Notes under the pieces: generated by a model
What the model was told of the DNA's origin: nothing
The model's input: only the letters and a program-made list of their open reading frames with translations
Database searches by the model: none
Part shown: positions 50,296 through 59,273 of the stretch, piece by piece
How positions within the stretch are numbered: the stretch's first letter is position 1
How the letters are laid out: every line of letters starts with the position of its first letter
Assembly (NCBI RefSeq): GCF_000383595.1
Contig: NZ_KB911581.1
Coordinates: forward strand, 5,227,518 to 5,291,517
Origin: Streptomyces bottropensis ATCC 25435
GTDB taxonomy: Bacteria; Actinomycetota; Actinomycetes; Streptomycetales; Streptomycetaceae
Direction of reading: 5' to 3'
DNA length: 64,000 nt
Program-made: the position numbers and the translations under genes

Positions 50296-50853
50296 TCACC
50301 GAGCCGCTGCGCCGGCCGCGGCATCGAGGGCCTTCAGCTCCTGACCGAGTGCCTTCGCGATGGCCACGACGAAGCCGATCGCGCGGCCGACGTCGGGGTC
50401 TTTGACGACGCGCAGCAAAGCCCGCAGGCCGTTGACCTGTGTCTGCTCGCTCGCCGCCTGGCGCGTGCCGCGTACGGCGGCACGCGAAGCGGCAGCCACG
50501 ATGTCGGGGAAGCCGACGCCGCCGACGTCCGACCGGACCGCGTCCTCGATCCTCGGCAGCACGTCGAGCAGTGGTGTGATGAGCCCGCTCAGCTGCCGGG
50601 CGAGCTCGATCATCTGGCTGGCCTCGGGCAGACCGGCCGGCTTGAACTGCCGCAGCTCGGTCACTGCGTCGGCGAGCGAATCGCTGATCGTGTCACTGCG
50701 GCTCATCAGACCGTCGACGCCGTGGATCAGGATGGCCAGTAGATCTGCGTGGTTCAGCAGTTCGTGCAGCGCGCCGGCGACGTTCGGCTCCTCCAGCCGT
50801 GCGACGAGTGCCTCGACGGGGTCCGGATCCAGTGCGGATTCGATGACTGTCAC
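50296..50853 (-). CDS. DUF1641-like protein, first gene of the hydrogenase operon
   Basis: A 185-residue helical protein with GTG start 50853. Its blocks (LLNHADLLAILIHGVDGLMS, LSGLITPLLDVLPRIED, LRALLRVVKDPDVGRAIGFV) fit DUF1641, whose members occur next to formate dehydrogenases and hydrogenases. No cofactor motif. It begins the minus-strand operon, so the hydrogenase promoter should lie in 50854-51100. Confidence 0.75.
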   Translation of the reverse strand: MTVIESALDPDPVEALVARLEEPNVAGALHELLNHADLLAILIHGVDGLMSRSDTISDSLADAVTELRQFKPAGLPEASQMIELARQLSGLITPLLDVLPRIEDAVRSDVGGVGFPDIVAAASRAAVRGTRQAASEQTQVNGLRALLRVVKDPDVGRAIGFVVAIAKALGQELKALDAAAGAAAR

Positions 50854-51396
50854 CGTTCCATCTCCAATCGGACATACCGAAAAGTAGGGCGTCTATGACG
50901 GGGATCGCATCCCCCGGTGGGGGGAGGTGAGTGGGGTTGCAGCGCGATACGCCGATCCACCGTGAGGCCGTGGCGTTGCGTCGCACCGTAGGGGCGGAAA
51001 TGCCTGGTGCCTACCGCAGATACGAAGGGACTATCGTGATTGCGCATTGAACTTGTCGGAATAACGACATGGTCGGCGCTGATGTGCGACACCGCCTTCC
51101 TGGGCCGACCGCAGTCCGGTGAAGGGGCGACCCGTCTCGCGGCCTGCCTGCAGTCCTCTGGGGCCGGGAGGCCGCCCGTACCCGACGCCACCCTCGTTCC
51201 TGGCATGCCCCGGTATGCGTATCCGTCCGTCGTCCGTCGTCCGTCGTCCGTCGAGGCGTGAGCGGAACGGGGCGTCGCTGCCTTGTCAGGCGCAGGCCCA
51301 CCTGAGGTTGATGGTCGGGCGCGGGTCGGGCAGCATGTTCCGGAACGGCGGGGACATCAACGCGCGATGCGTTGCGACGTCAACGAGAGGCTCTCT
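50854..51396. promoter_or_regulatory. Divergent hydrogenase/AraC control region with 7-bp tandem repeat
   Basis: The region separates the hydrogenase operon from the AraC regulator. It contains four exact copies of CGTCCGT (51224-51251) plus two bases of a fifth, in a stretch otherwise without a convincing gene. A frame from 51283 joins the AraC gene but GTG 51397 has the better ribosome site. No clear -24/-12 or -35/-10 pair could be fixed. Confidence 0.45.
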
Positions 51397-52455
51397 GTGC
51401 CACGTCTGTCCAGGCTCGGCTTCATCGATGCCCGCCGCACGACGGAGCCCATACGGCGGCGGGTGCGCAGCCGTGGAGTGCCCCCGGCTCTGGAGAGCCA
51501 CGAGGTCTTCTACACAGAGGATCCCTCCGAGGCATCAGAGCTGCTCGGAAAGGCGCTGGCCCCCAATCGCCTCACGCTCGGCGCGATCGGATCCAACGGG
51601 TTCGCGGCGAGTCTGCACGGTGTTCGGCTGCGCGATCTCAGCCTGCTCTACCTCGACCTGCACGTCGCCGCGACCATCGACATGGCTCACTGCGGGCCGT
51701 ACTTCGCGGTCCACATGCCCTTGAACGGCCGAGCCGTGGGTAAGGTCGGCGGAAAGCCGTTCGAGGCCCACAGCGTCAACGCGGTCGTCACCAACCCGGG
51801 CGACCCACTGGAGATCCGGTTCGATCACGACTCGCCTCAGCTGATCCTCCGGATCGAGCAGGAAGCGCTTGAGCGTTACTTGACCCGCTTCCTCGGTCGC
51901 CTGCTCACCCGTCCTCTCGTGTTCGAACCCACTCTCGACCTTGCGGGCGATGCCGCGATGCGTTGGCATGGAGCGGTGCAACTCCTACATACCGAGGTGT
52001 TCTACAGCGGCTCGCTCGTCCGACGCGGCCTGGGTATCGGACCACTTGAGGACTTCCTGATGAGTACCCTGCTCATGCTCCAGTCGTCGACCTATCACGA
52101 GATCTCGACCCGGCCGACGGTGCCGCCCGGACGGCGTGCGGTGCGTCGTGCGATCGACTACATCGAACACCACCTGGCGGAGCCGATCAGCATGTCCGAC
52201 ATCGTCGATCACGTCGGCGTCAGTGCGCGATCGATCCAGCAGGGTTTCCGGGACGAGTTGGGTGTCACGCCCATGGGATACCTGCGCGACCGGCGCCTTG
52301 AACGAAGCCGCGAAGACCTCACGGATGCCGAACCGTCCCAAGGCGTCACCGTCACCACCGTTGCCGAGCGTTGGGGGTTCAACCACCTAGGCACATTCGC
52401 GGCGCTGTACAAGAAGCGCTGGGGGGAATCTCCGTCGGAGACCTTGCGGAGATAA
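51397..52455 (+). CDS. AraC family transcriptional regulator
   Basis: A 352-residue regulator. GTG 51397 is six bases after GAGAGG; ATG 51367 is possible. The N-terminal half is a cupin-like AraC-binding domain (PYFAVHMPLNGRAVGKVGG, VNAVVTNPGDPLEIRFDHDS); the C-terminal 100 residues hold two helix-turn-helices (AIDYIEHHLAEPISMSDIVD, VGVSARSIQQGFRDELGVTP, then VTVTTVAERWGFNHLGTFAA and YKKRWGESPSETLRR). Placed between the hydrogenase operon and hypAB, it is the likely activator of one or both. Effector unknown. Confidence 0.92.
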   Translation: MPRLSRLGFIDARRTTEPIRRRVRSRGVPPALESHEVFYTEDPSEASELLGKALAPNRLTLGAIGSNGFAASLHGVRLRDLSLLYLDLHVAATIDMAHCGPYFAVHMPLNGRAVGKVGGKPFEAHSVNAVVTNPGDPLEIRFDHDSPQLILRIEQEALERYLTRFLGRLLTRPLVFEPTLDLAGDAAMRWHGAVQLLHTEVFYSGSLVRRGLGIGPLEDFLMSTLLMLQSSTYHEISTRPTVPPGRRAVRRAIDYIEHHLAEPISMSDIVDHVGVSARSIQQGFRDELGVTPMGYLRDRRLERSREDLTDAEPSQGVTVTTVAERWGFNHLGTFAALYKKRWGESPSETLRR

Positions 52456-52514
52456 CTGCTGCGGGGGGTATCGTCTGCCGACCTGCATGACTCTCAAGAA
52501 AGTCAAGGAAGTCC

Positions 52515-52856
52515 GTGCACGAACTCTCGATCTGTGGGTCCATCGCCGGCATCGTGACTCAACACGCCGTCGGGCGTCGGGTGGAGAAAATCCACGTTCA
52601 GGTCGGTCAGCTCCGACAGATCGTCCCGGACACCCTCGTGTACTGCTGGGCGCTGGTCAGCGCCGACACCGCGCTGGACGGATCCGTCCTGGAGGTCGAC
52701 AACGTGCGGGCGAGTATTGCCTGCCGCGACTGTGAGGAGACCACCGAGATCGGAAAGTTTCCGATGTTCCTCTGTGGCACCTGCGGCAGTAGCCAGGTAT
52801 CAGTCGTCGCGGGCGATGAATTTCTCATCACGTCAATAGATATCTCGGAGGGTTGA
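52515..52856 (+). CDS. hypA: HypA, nickel insertion metallochaperone
   Basis: A 113-residue nickel/zinc protein. GTG start with the obligatory MHELSI (His2 binds nickel) and two zinc Cys pairs, CRDC and CGTC, separated by 16 residues. It delivers Ni2+ to the large subunit with HypB, encoded three bases downstream. The AraC gene ends 59 bases upstream. Confidence 0.96.
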   Translation: MHELSICGSIAGIVTQHAVGRRVEKIHVQVGQLRQIVPDTLVYCWALVSADTALDGSVLEVDNVRASIACRDCEETTEIGKFPMFLCGTCGSSQVSVVAGDEFLITSIDISEG

Positions 52857-52859
52857 ACC

Positions 52860-53657
52860 GTGGGTCGATTCCACCGGCATGCGGATGGCATGGTGCATGA
52901 GCATGAGCACGATCACAGCGATGATCCTCACGATATCGGTGATCACTCCTCGTATCGGACAGGCCGCGAGCGAGTCTCCGTTCTTGAGCGTATCTTCGCG
53001 GAGAACGACCACACCGCTGCCGAAAACCGGGCGGATTTCGCTGCGAGCGCGGTCTGCGCAGTCAACGTGATGTCTTCCCCTGGCGCGGGAAAGACCACTC
53101 TGCTGCGGGAGACTCTGCGCCGGCTGGCGGACTCCGTCCGGACAGGCATCATCGAGGGCGATATCGAAACAAGCCTGGACGCGGATCGGCTGGCCGGACT
53201 CGGTGCGGCAGTTGTGCTGGTCAACACCGGTGACGGCTTCGGAGGCGAGTGCCACCTCGATGCCCCGATGGTCCGCTCGGCGCTGCCGCGACTCCCTTTG
53301 GAAGAGCTCGATCTCGTACTGATCGAGAACGTGGGAAATCTCGTGTGCCCCGCCGAGTTCGATGTCGGAGAAAGCGCACGCGCGATGGTGTACGCGATCA
53401 CCGAGGGCGAAGAGAAGCCGCTCAAGTATCCCGTGATGTTCCGCTCCGTGGATCTGGTGCTCATCAACAAGATCGATCTGCTGCCGCACCTGGACTATGA
53501 CCTCGACGCCTTTCACGCCAACCTTCGTGCTGTCAATCCGGGAGTCATCACCATCGAGGTCAGTGCGCGTACGGGCGAGGGTGTCGACGAGTGGTGCAAC
53601 TGGCTGCTCACAAAGCTGCCAGAACTCCGGCTGGACGCCGACGCGGCCCTGACCTGA
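52860..53657 (+). CDS. hypB: HypB, nickel-insertion GTPase
   Basis: A 265-residue SIMIBI GTPase, GTG start. A His-rich N-terminus (HRHADGMVHEHEHDHSDD) can store nickel. The G domain shows MSSPGAGKTTLL (P-loop), IEGDIETSLD, and the specificity motif INKIDLLPHLD, with a metal-site CHLD. It powers nickel transfer from HypA. Gap to hypA is three bases, so both are one transcript. Confidence 0.97.
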   Translation: MGRFHRHADGMVHEHEHDHSDDPHDIGDHSSYRTGRERVSVLERIFAENDHTAAENRADFAASAVCAVNVMSSPGAGKTTLLRETLRRLADSVRTGIIEGDIETSLDADRLAGLGAAVVLVNTGDGFGGECHLDAPMVRSALPRLPLEELDLVLIENVGNLVCPAEFDVGESARAMVYAITEGEEKPLKYPVMFRSVDLVLINKIDLLPHLDYDLDAFHANLRAVNPGVITIEVSARTGEGVDEWCNWLLTKLPELRLDADAALT

Positions 53658-53726
53658 TCGCAGGCGCATCGAGGGTGGCGCTGTCATCCTCCGGAAGGCC
53701 GATCCGCCTACAGCGAAGGAATTTTC

Positions 53727-53789
53727 GTGAACAGCGAACAGACGCATCTGTCTGCACGCGCAACCGCCGCGCAAGGAAGACTGCGATGA
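53727..53789 (+). CDS. 20-codon ORF coupled to the next gene
   Basis: GTG 53727 is preceded by AAGGA (53717-53721) with good spacing. The peptide is MNSEQTHLSARATAAQGRLR and its TGA (53787-53789) overlaps the ATG of the next gene (53786) as ATGA. It may be a translational-coupling leader. No family can be named. Confidence 0.35.
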   Translation: MNSEQTHLSARATAAQGRLR

Positions 53790-54625
53790 GTCGCCCCTCG
53801 ATCGCCCAGGCCGACGAGCAGATCGGGTTCCACTGGATGTCCGAGGCGGGTACGCCGATCAGCCTCCCCGATCTGCTGCGTGTCGACGACGAACCTCAGC
53901 GGCTGGTACCGACGCATTTGTCAGCGCTGGACGACGCCCTGATCGACGCGGTCAACCGCTTCGGTGAGTTTCTGGGAGGCGGATGGCCGGTCAGCTCGGC
54001 CGAGGACGCAAGGAATCTTCGTACGCTGCACCGCACGCTCGATCGGCTGTGCCACGAGTACGCAGCGGCGCTCGCGCCCGCCGGGCTCACCGTGGAGAGG
54101 CGCGGCGGTCAAATCATCGGGACGGCGCAGTTGGTCGCGGCGCGGGCGCGTATGGCACTGGGGACAGCGGGGCCCTCGCCGCTCGCCGGCGAGCTGGACG
54201 AGCCTTCCCTCGGAGTCGTGGCCGGGCGGGGGCAGATGTGTGTGGTCGACGAGACACAGCCCTGGCGTGGGAGCCGCTGGATCGTACAGAGCGAGGATGG
54301 ACACCGCTACCCACTCACGTTGTCCATGCTGCTGTTCGACAGTTCGGGGGTACTCAAAGATGCCGCTCTCGATGAGCACCGGGAAGCACTCAGGGCGGTG
54401 ACTGCCGCGGCAGTTGACGAGGATGCCGACCCTGACGTGGCCGCAGGCGCGATCGAATGGCTGCTCCACGACTGGCTGATGGCCCACCGCGAATCACCGG
54501 AGAGCGCGGCCATCGAGATCCGCCGAACAGACGACGCCGAGATGATTGTCGCGGCGGCTGCGGCAGGAGCCCGGGCTCGAGCCGCGGTCGACATCGGACT
54601 CTTCGAGCCGGTCTCGACGAGTTGA
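53786..54625 (+). CDS. Unknown protein downstream of hypAB
   Basis: A 279-residue soluble, mostly helical protein with ATG 53786 after AAGGAAG (53773-53779). No cofactor motif. Landmarks include IGFHWMSEAGTPISLPDLLR, LCHEYAAALAPAGLTVERRG, CVVDETQPWRGSRWIVQSED and DHGHRYPLTLSMLLFDSSGV (second half). The third-position bias is coding-like throughout. It follows hypB in the same direction (128 bases away), so it probably belongs to the hydrogenase locus. I do not recognise it. Confidence 0.75.
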   Translation: MSRPSIAQADEQIGFHWMSEAGTPISLPDLLRVDDEPQRLVPTHLSALDDALIDAVNRFGEFLGGGWPVSSAEDARNLRTLHRTLDRLCHEYAAALAPAGLTVERRGGQIIGTAQLVAARARMALGTAGPSPLAGELDEPSLGVVAGRGQMCVVDETQPWRGSRWIVQSEDGHRYPLTLSMLLFDSSGVLKDAALDEHREALRAVTAAAVDEDADPDVAAGAIEWLLHDWLMAHRESPESAAIEIRRTDDAEMIVAAAAAGARARAAVDIGLFEPVSTS

Positions 54626-55415
54626 GCGTGCCCCGGGCACGCGAAGGGTGGCGGTAGAGGGCGGCCCGCCCGCTGCTCAGCGGGATGGCCACCGCACAGG
54701 ATGTGGCGGATCTACCGGCAGTGGCCCTGCCGGGCGAACGTGGCCTCGACCGGGCGCACCTCCCTCACGCATGCGCGGCGTGCCAAGGATGTGGTGGCCG
54801 ACGGCGCCGGTGAGGTGAAGCGAGGTTGTCCGCGCAGGAGGGAACCGCGATCGACCACGGTGCCGGCGCGTCCGGGCTTTCAGTCGCGCATGCTGTCCGT
54901 GACCTGCCTCAGGACCGCTTGGGTCGCGTCCCGCCGTGTGCCCCGCCAGTGCGTCAAGACGCACCACCTTCCACCGTGCGACGACGGTGGTCTGACGGCC
55001 TGTCTGCTCTGGACAGTCGCTCCCACAGGCTCAGTGGTCGACCCCGTCGACCTCGGCAGCATGACATCGACGGCGTCACCACTTGACGCTCCATGAGGCA
55101 TGCGCGATCGGCTGTCGCCGAATTCGGCCCGTGGCACTTCATGGCGATCGCCGTTACACCACTGGGCGGGGCGCCACCTCGCTTGGCCGTGGTCCTTGGG
55201 CCCATGGGCCCCTTGCCACCACCTCAAGAATCCCCCGGGAGGGGGAGGCCGGTTCGGGCACCGATTCCTAACATCCTTGGACCGGGTGCAGCCCAGGAGC
55301 ACGGCAGAGGGCAGGAAGGTTGGGCCCCCACCTTCGCGAGCCTGACGAAGGACACGATCCGGGCTGAGCGAGTGTGTGTTCCGTCAGGCACGAGCCGTGG
55401 GAGGAGCAGCAGCTT
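54626..55415. other. 790-base gap between hydrogenase locus and nuo operon
   Basis: No credible gene. Minus- and plus-strand frames of 80-140 codons exist but show no domain and irregular third positions. A hairpin TCCCCC-GGGA-GGGGGA (55231-55246) could end an incoming transcript. The nuo promoter should lie within the last 200 bases. The stretch marks where the hydrogenase block joins the respiratory operon. Confidence 0.45.
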
Positions 55416-55775
55416 TTGAACGCCTATGTGTCGATCCTGATACTCGGTGGCATCGCGACGGCGTTCGCGGTGGGCTCCGTAGCGATGGCTTCGCTGATCG
55501 GCCCGAAGCGCTACAACCGGGCCAAGCTCGAGGCTTACGAGTGCGGGATCGAGCCCACCCCCACGCCGGCCGGCGGAGGGCGTTTCCCTATCAAGTACTA
55601 CCTGACGGCGATGCTCTTCATCGTCTTCGACATCGAGATCGTCTTCCTCTACCCCTGGGCCGTCACCTTCGACGCCCTGGGTGTTTTCGGGCTCGTGGAG
55701 ATGCTGCTCTTCGTGCTCACCGTCTTCGTCGCCTACGCGTACGTCTGGCGCCGGGGCGGCCTGGAATGGGACTGA
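55416..55775 (+). CDS. nuoA: NuoA, NADH-quinone oxidoreductase subunit A
   Basis: A 119-residue membrane subunit with three helices. TTG 55416 is chosen because GGGAGGAG lies at 55399-55406 and the length then equals other Streptomyces NuoA. The conserved EAYECGIEP segment (membrane-arm loop) and FIVFDIEIVFLYPWAV helix are present. First gene of the operon. Confidence 0.95.
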   Translation: MNAYVSILILGGIATAFAVGSVAMASLIGPKRYNRAKLEAYECGIEPTPTPAGGGRFPIKYYLTAMLFIVFDIEIVFLYPWAVTFDALGVFGLVEMLLFVLTVFVAYAYVWRRGGLEWD

Positions 55776-55790
55776 GGGGCCTTTAAGACC

Positions 55791-56345
55791 ATGGGACTCG
55801 AAGAAAAACTGCCGAGCGGTTTCCTGCTGACCACCGTCGAGCAGGCCGCGGGCTGGGTACGCAAGGCGTCCGTCTTCCCCGCGACCTTCGGCCTCGCCTG
55901 CTGTGCCATCGAGATGATGACCACGGGCGCGGGGCGCTACGACCTGGCGCGCTTCGGGATGGAGGTGTTCCGGGGGTCGCCGCGTCAGGCGGACCTGATG
56001 ATCGTGGCCGGCCGGGTCAGCCAGAAGATGGCGCCGGTGCTGCGGCAGGTCTACGACCAGATGCCCAATCCCAAGTGGGTGATCTCCATGGGGGTCTGCG
56101 CGTCGTCGGGCGGCATGTTCAACAACTACGCGATCGTCCAGGGCGTCGACCACATCGTCCCCGTCGACATCTATCTGCCCGGCTGCCCGCCGCGGCCGGA
56201 GATGCTGTTGGACGCGATCCTCAAGCTCCACCAGAAGATCCGTGAGGAGAAGCTGGGGATGAACCGCCTGCGCGCGGAGGACCAGGCCGAGCAGGAGGCA
56301 CTGCGGGTAGTTCCGACGATCAGCAGGGAGGGCCTGCTGAGGTGA
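55791..56345 (+). CDS. nuoB: NuoB, NADH-quinone oxidoreductase subunit B (N2 cluster)
   Basis: A 184-residue subunit carrying the terminal [4Fe-4S] cluster N2 that reduces quinone. Ligands: GLACCAIEMM (tandem Cys), GVCASSGGMFNNY and PGCPPRPEMLL. The start is 15 bases after nuoA, and the stop overlaps nuoC (GTGA). Confidence 0.97.
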   Translation: MGLEEKLPSGFLLTTVEQAAGWVRKASVFPATFGLACCAIEMMTTGAGRYDLARFGMEVFRGSPRQADLMIVAGRVSQKMAPVLRQVYDQMPNPKWVISMGVCASSGGMFNNYAIVQGVDHIVPVDIYLPGCPPRPEMLLDAILKLHQKIREEKLGMNRLRAEDQAEQEALRVVPTISREGLLR

Positions 56346-57076
56346 GCCCGATCAGCGAGGCCGGAGAGGACGGCGTCCACAACAACGGTCCCCTGCCCGC
56401 CCCGCGCGCTGCACAAGATGGGGCGATCGCCGTGCGCCGCGGGATGTTCGGTGTCGATGGTACGGGCGACACCTCCGGGTATGGGGGTCTGGTCCGCTCG
56501 ATCCGGCTTCCGGGTGCGTCGGCGAGGCCGTACGGGGGCTGGTTCGACGAGGTCGCCGACGAGCTGGAGGGCGCTCTGGAGGAGCAGGGCCTGGTTCCGG
56601 AGAGCGTGATCGACAAGACGGTCGTCGACCGGGGTGAGCTCACCTTCCACATCGAGCGTGAGCACCTGCCGCGTGTCGCCCGGACCCTGCGTGACGACCC
56701 GGCGCTGCGCTTCGAACTGTGTACGGGCGTGAGCGGAGTCCACTACCCGCATGACAAGGGTCGTGAGCTGCACGCGGTCTACCACCTGCGCTCGATCACC
56801 CACAACCGGCTGATCCGCCTGGAGGTCTCGGCTCCGGACGCCGACCCACATGTCCCGTCGCTGGTGTCGGTCTATCCGACGAACGACTGGCACGAGCGGG
56901 AGGCGTACGACTTCTTCGGCATCGTCTTCGACGGCCATCCCGCGCTGACGCGGATCATGATGCCGGACGACTGGCAGGGCTTCCCGCAGCGCAAGGACTA
57001 TCCCCTCGGCGGTATTCCCGTCGAGTACAAGGGCGCCCAGATCCCGGCTCCGGACCAGCGGAGGTCGTACTCATGA
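56342..57076 (+). CDS. nuoC: NuoC, NADH-quinone oxidoreductase subunit C
   Basis: A 244-residue hydrophilic subunit of the Q-module, GTG start overlapping nuoB. Conserved blocks: VSVYPTNDWHEREAYDFFGI, GHPALTRIMMPDDWQGFP and RKDYPLGGIPVEYKG. The first 65 residues are a low-complexity actinobacterial extension. Confidence 0.96.
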   Translation: MSPISEAGEDGVHNNGPLPAPRAAQDGAIAVRRGMFGVDGTGDTSGYGGLVRSIRLPGASARPYGGWFDEVADELEGALEEQGLVPESVIDKTVVDRGELTFHIEREHLPRVARTLRDDPALRFELCTGVSGVHYPHDKGRELHAVYHLRSITHNRLIRLEVSAPDADPHVPSLVSVYPTNDWHEREAYDFFGIVFDGHPALTRIMMPDDWQGFPQRKDYPLGGIPVEYKGAQIPAPDQRRSYS

Positions 57077-58413
57077 ACACGCAGCACGCTTCCGCGGAGT
57101 CCGCCGCCTCGGCGCGTGAGACGACCGAGGGCACTGTCTACACGGTCACCGGTGGTGACTGGGACGAGGTCGCCGAGAGCGCGGCCCGGTCCGACGATGA
57201 GCGCATCATCGTCAACATGGGTCCGCAGCATCCGTCCACCCATGGTGTGCTGCGGCTGATCCTGGAGATCGACGGGGAGACCGTCACCGAGGCCCGGTGC
57301 GGTATCGGTTATCTCCACACCGGCATCGAGAAGAACCTCGAGTACCGGACGTGGACGCAGGGCACGACGTTCGTGACGCGGATGGATTACCTGACGCCGT
57401 TCTTCAACGAGACGGCGTACTGCCTCGCGGTGGAGAAGCTCCTCGGCATCGAGGGCGAGATCCCGGACCGTGCCTCGGTCATCCGTGTGCTTCTGATGGA
57501 GCTGAACCGGCTCTCCTCGCACCTGGTGTGCATCGCCACCGGCGGTATGGAGCTGGGCGCGACCACGATCATGATCTACGGATTCCGTGATCGTGAACTG
57601 ATTCTCGACATCTACGAGCTGATCACCGGCCTGCGCATGAACCACGCGTACGTCCGCCCCGGCGGGCTTGCCCAGGATCTGCCGCCCGGTGCGGTGGACC
57701 AGATCCGCGAGTTCGTGAAGAAGATGCAGAAGAACCTTCCCGAGTACGACAAGCTCGCCACCGGGAACCCCATCTTCAAGGCCCGGATGCAGGATGTCGG
57801 CTACCTGGATCTGTCCGGCTGCATGGCGCTGGGCGCCACCGGTCCGATCCTGCGCTCGGCGGGCCTGCCGCACGACCTGCGCAAGGCGCAGCCGTACTGC
57901 GGGTACGAGACGTACGACTTCGACGTGCCGACCGCCGACACCTGTGATTCCTACGGCCGTTTCCTGATCCGGCTGGAGGAGATGCGCCAGTCCCTGCGGA
58001 TCGTCGAGCAGTGTCTGGACCGGCTGCAGCCCGGCCCGGTCATGGTCGGTGACAAGAAGATCGCCTGGCCCGCGCAGCTCGCGCTGGGACCGGACGGGCT
58101 GGGCAACTCCCTGGATCACATCAAGAAGATCATGGGCACGTCCATGGAGGCCCTGATCCATCACTTCAAGCTGGTGACCGAGGGTTTCCGTGTCCCGCCG
58201 GGACAGGCGTACGTGGCGGTGGAGTCGCCCAAGGGCGAACTGGGGGTGCACGTCGTCTCCGACGGAGGCACCCGTCCCTTCCGGGTCCACTACCGCGACC
58301 CGTCCTTCACCAATCTGCAGGCGATGGCGGCGATGTGTGAGGGCGGCCAGGTCGCCGATGTCATCGTCGCCGTCGCGTCCATCGACCCCGTGATGGGAGG
58401 CGTCGACCGGTGA
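57073..58413 (+). CDS. nuoD: NuoD, NADH-quinone oxidoreductase subunit D
   Basis: A 446-residue subunit forming the quinone cavity with NuoB. It is an evolutionary relative of hydrogenase large subunits that lacks the nickel cysteines. Blocks: VNMGPQHPSTHGVLRLILE, GYLHTGIEKNLE, RMDYLTPFFNETAY and GELGVHVVSDGGTRPFR. ATG overlaps nuoC. Confidence 0.97.
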   Translation: MNTQHASAESAASARETTEGTVYTVTGGDWDEVAESAARSDDERIIVNMGPQHPSTHGVLRLILEIDGETVTEARCGIGYLHTGIEKNLEYRTWTQGTTFVTRMDYLTPFFNETAYCLAVEKLLGIEGEIPDRASVIRVLLMELNRLSSHLVCIATGGMELGATTIMIYGFRDRELILDIYELITGLRMNHAYVRPGGLAQDLPPGAVDQIREFVKKMQKNLPEYDKLATGNPIFKARMQDVGYLDLSGCMALGATGPILRSAGLPHDLRKAQPYCGYETYDFDVPTADTCDSYGRFLIRLEEMRQSLRIVEQCLDRLQPGPVMVGDKKIAWPAQLALGPDGLGNSLDHIKKIMGTSMEALIHHFKLVTEGFRVPPGQAYVAVESPKGELGVHVVSDGGTRPFRVHYRDPSFTNLQAMAAMCEGGQVADVIVAVASIDPVMGGVDR

Positions 58414-59273
58414 CCACCACCCCCGAGGGCGTCAGCCTGGGCATGCCCCAACTGCCCGCGCCCGATTTCCCGGACGACGTTCGGGCCCGGCTGGAACGCG
58501 ACGCGGCCGAGGTCGTCGCCCGCTACCCCGACTCCCGGTCCGCGCTGCTGCCGCTGCTGCATCTCGTGCAGGCGGAGGAGGGCCATGTCACCCGTACCGG
58601 CATGCGGTTCTGCGCCGACGTGCTCGGCCTGACCACGGCCGAGGTCACCGCGGTGGCCACCTTCTACTCCATGTACCGGCGGAAGCCCTCGGGCGACTAC
58701 CAGGTGGGCGTCTGCACCAACACCCTGTGCGCGGTGATGGGCGGCGACGCGATCTTCGAGGCGCTGCAGGACCACCTCGGTGTCGGCAACGGGGAGACCA
58801 CCGACGACGGCAAGGTCACCCTGGAGCACATCGAGTGCAACGCGGCCTGCGACTTCGCGCCGGTCGTGATGGTCAACTGGGAGTTCTTCGACAACCAGAC
58901 CGTCGACAGCGCCAAGCGCCTCGTCGACGACCTGCGCGAGGGAGCCGAGGTCGAGCCCACGCGCGGGGCGCCGCTGTGCACCTTCAAGGAGACCGCGCGG
59001 ATCCTCGCCGGCTTCCCCGACACCCGGCCCGGGGCCGTCGAGGCCAGCGGCGGCGCCGGACACGCCTCACTGACCGGCCTCCGCCTGGCCAGGGGAGAGA
59101 GCGGACCCGCGCGCGTGGTCCATCCACGCGACGGCGGCCCGCACGACGAGCCGCGCGGCACGGTGCACGAGCCGTCACCCAACGAACACCTCAGCTCGCA
59201 CGACGCGCCGCAGGACACGTCGGCCTCGGACCCCGCCCACCCGGCCGGGCCTGCAGCCGAGGAGGGGGAGTGA
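58410..59273 (+). CDS. nuoE: NuoE, NADH-quinone oxidoreductase subunit E
   Basis: A 287-residue subunit with a thioredoxin-like [2Fe-2S] domain: GVCTNTLCAVMGG and IECNAACDFAPVVMVNWEFF give the four Cys. After residue 195 there is a 90-residue Pro/His/Glu-rich tail without domain, an actinobacterial feature. GTG start overlaps nuoD; the stop overlaps nuoF. Confidence 0.96.
   Translation: MTTTPEGVSLGMPQLPAPDFPDDVRARLERDAAEVVARYPDSRSALLPLLHLVQAEEGHVTRTGMRFCADVLGLTTAEVTAVATFYSMYRRKPSGDYQVGVCTNTLCAVMGGDAIFEALQDHLGVGNGETTDDGKVTLEHIECNAACDFAPVVMVNWEFFDNQTVDSAKRLVDDLREGAEVEPTRGAPLCTFKETARILAGFPDTRPGAVEASGGAGHASLTGLRLARGESGPARVVHPRDGGPHDEPRGTVHEPSPNEHLSSHDAPQDTSASDPAHPAGPAAEEGE

Noticed and set aside
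54677..55302. Frames of 80-140 codons before nuoA
   Set aside because: They overlap each other on both strands, lack domains and consistent codon bias, and no start has a good ribosome site.
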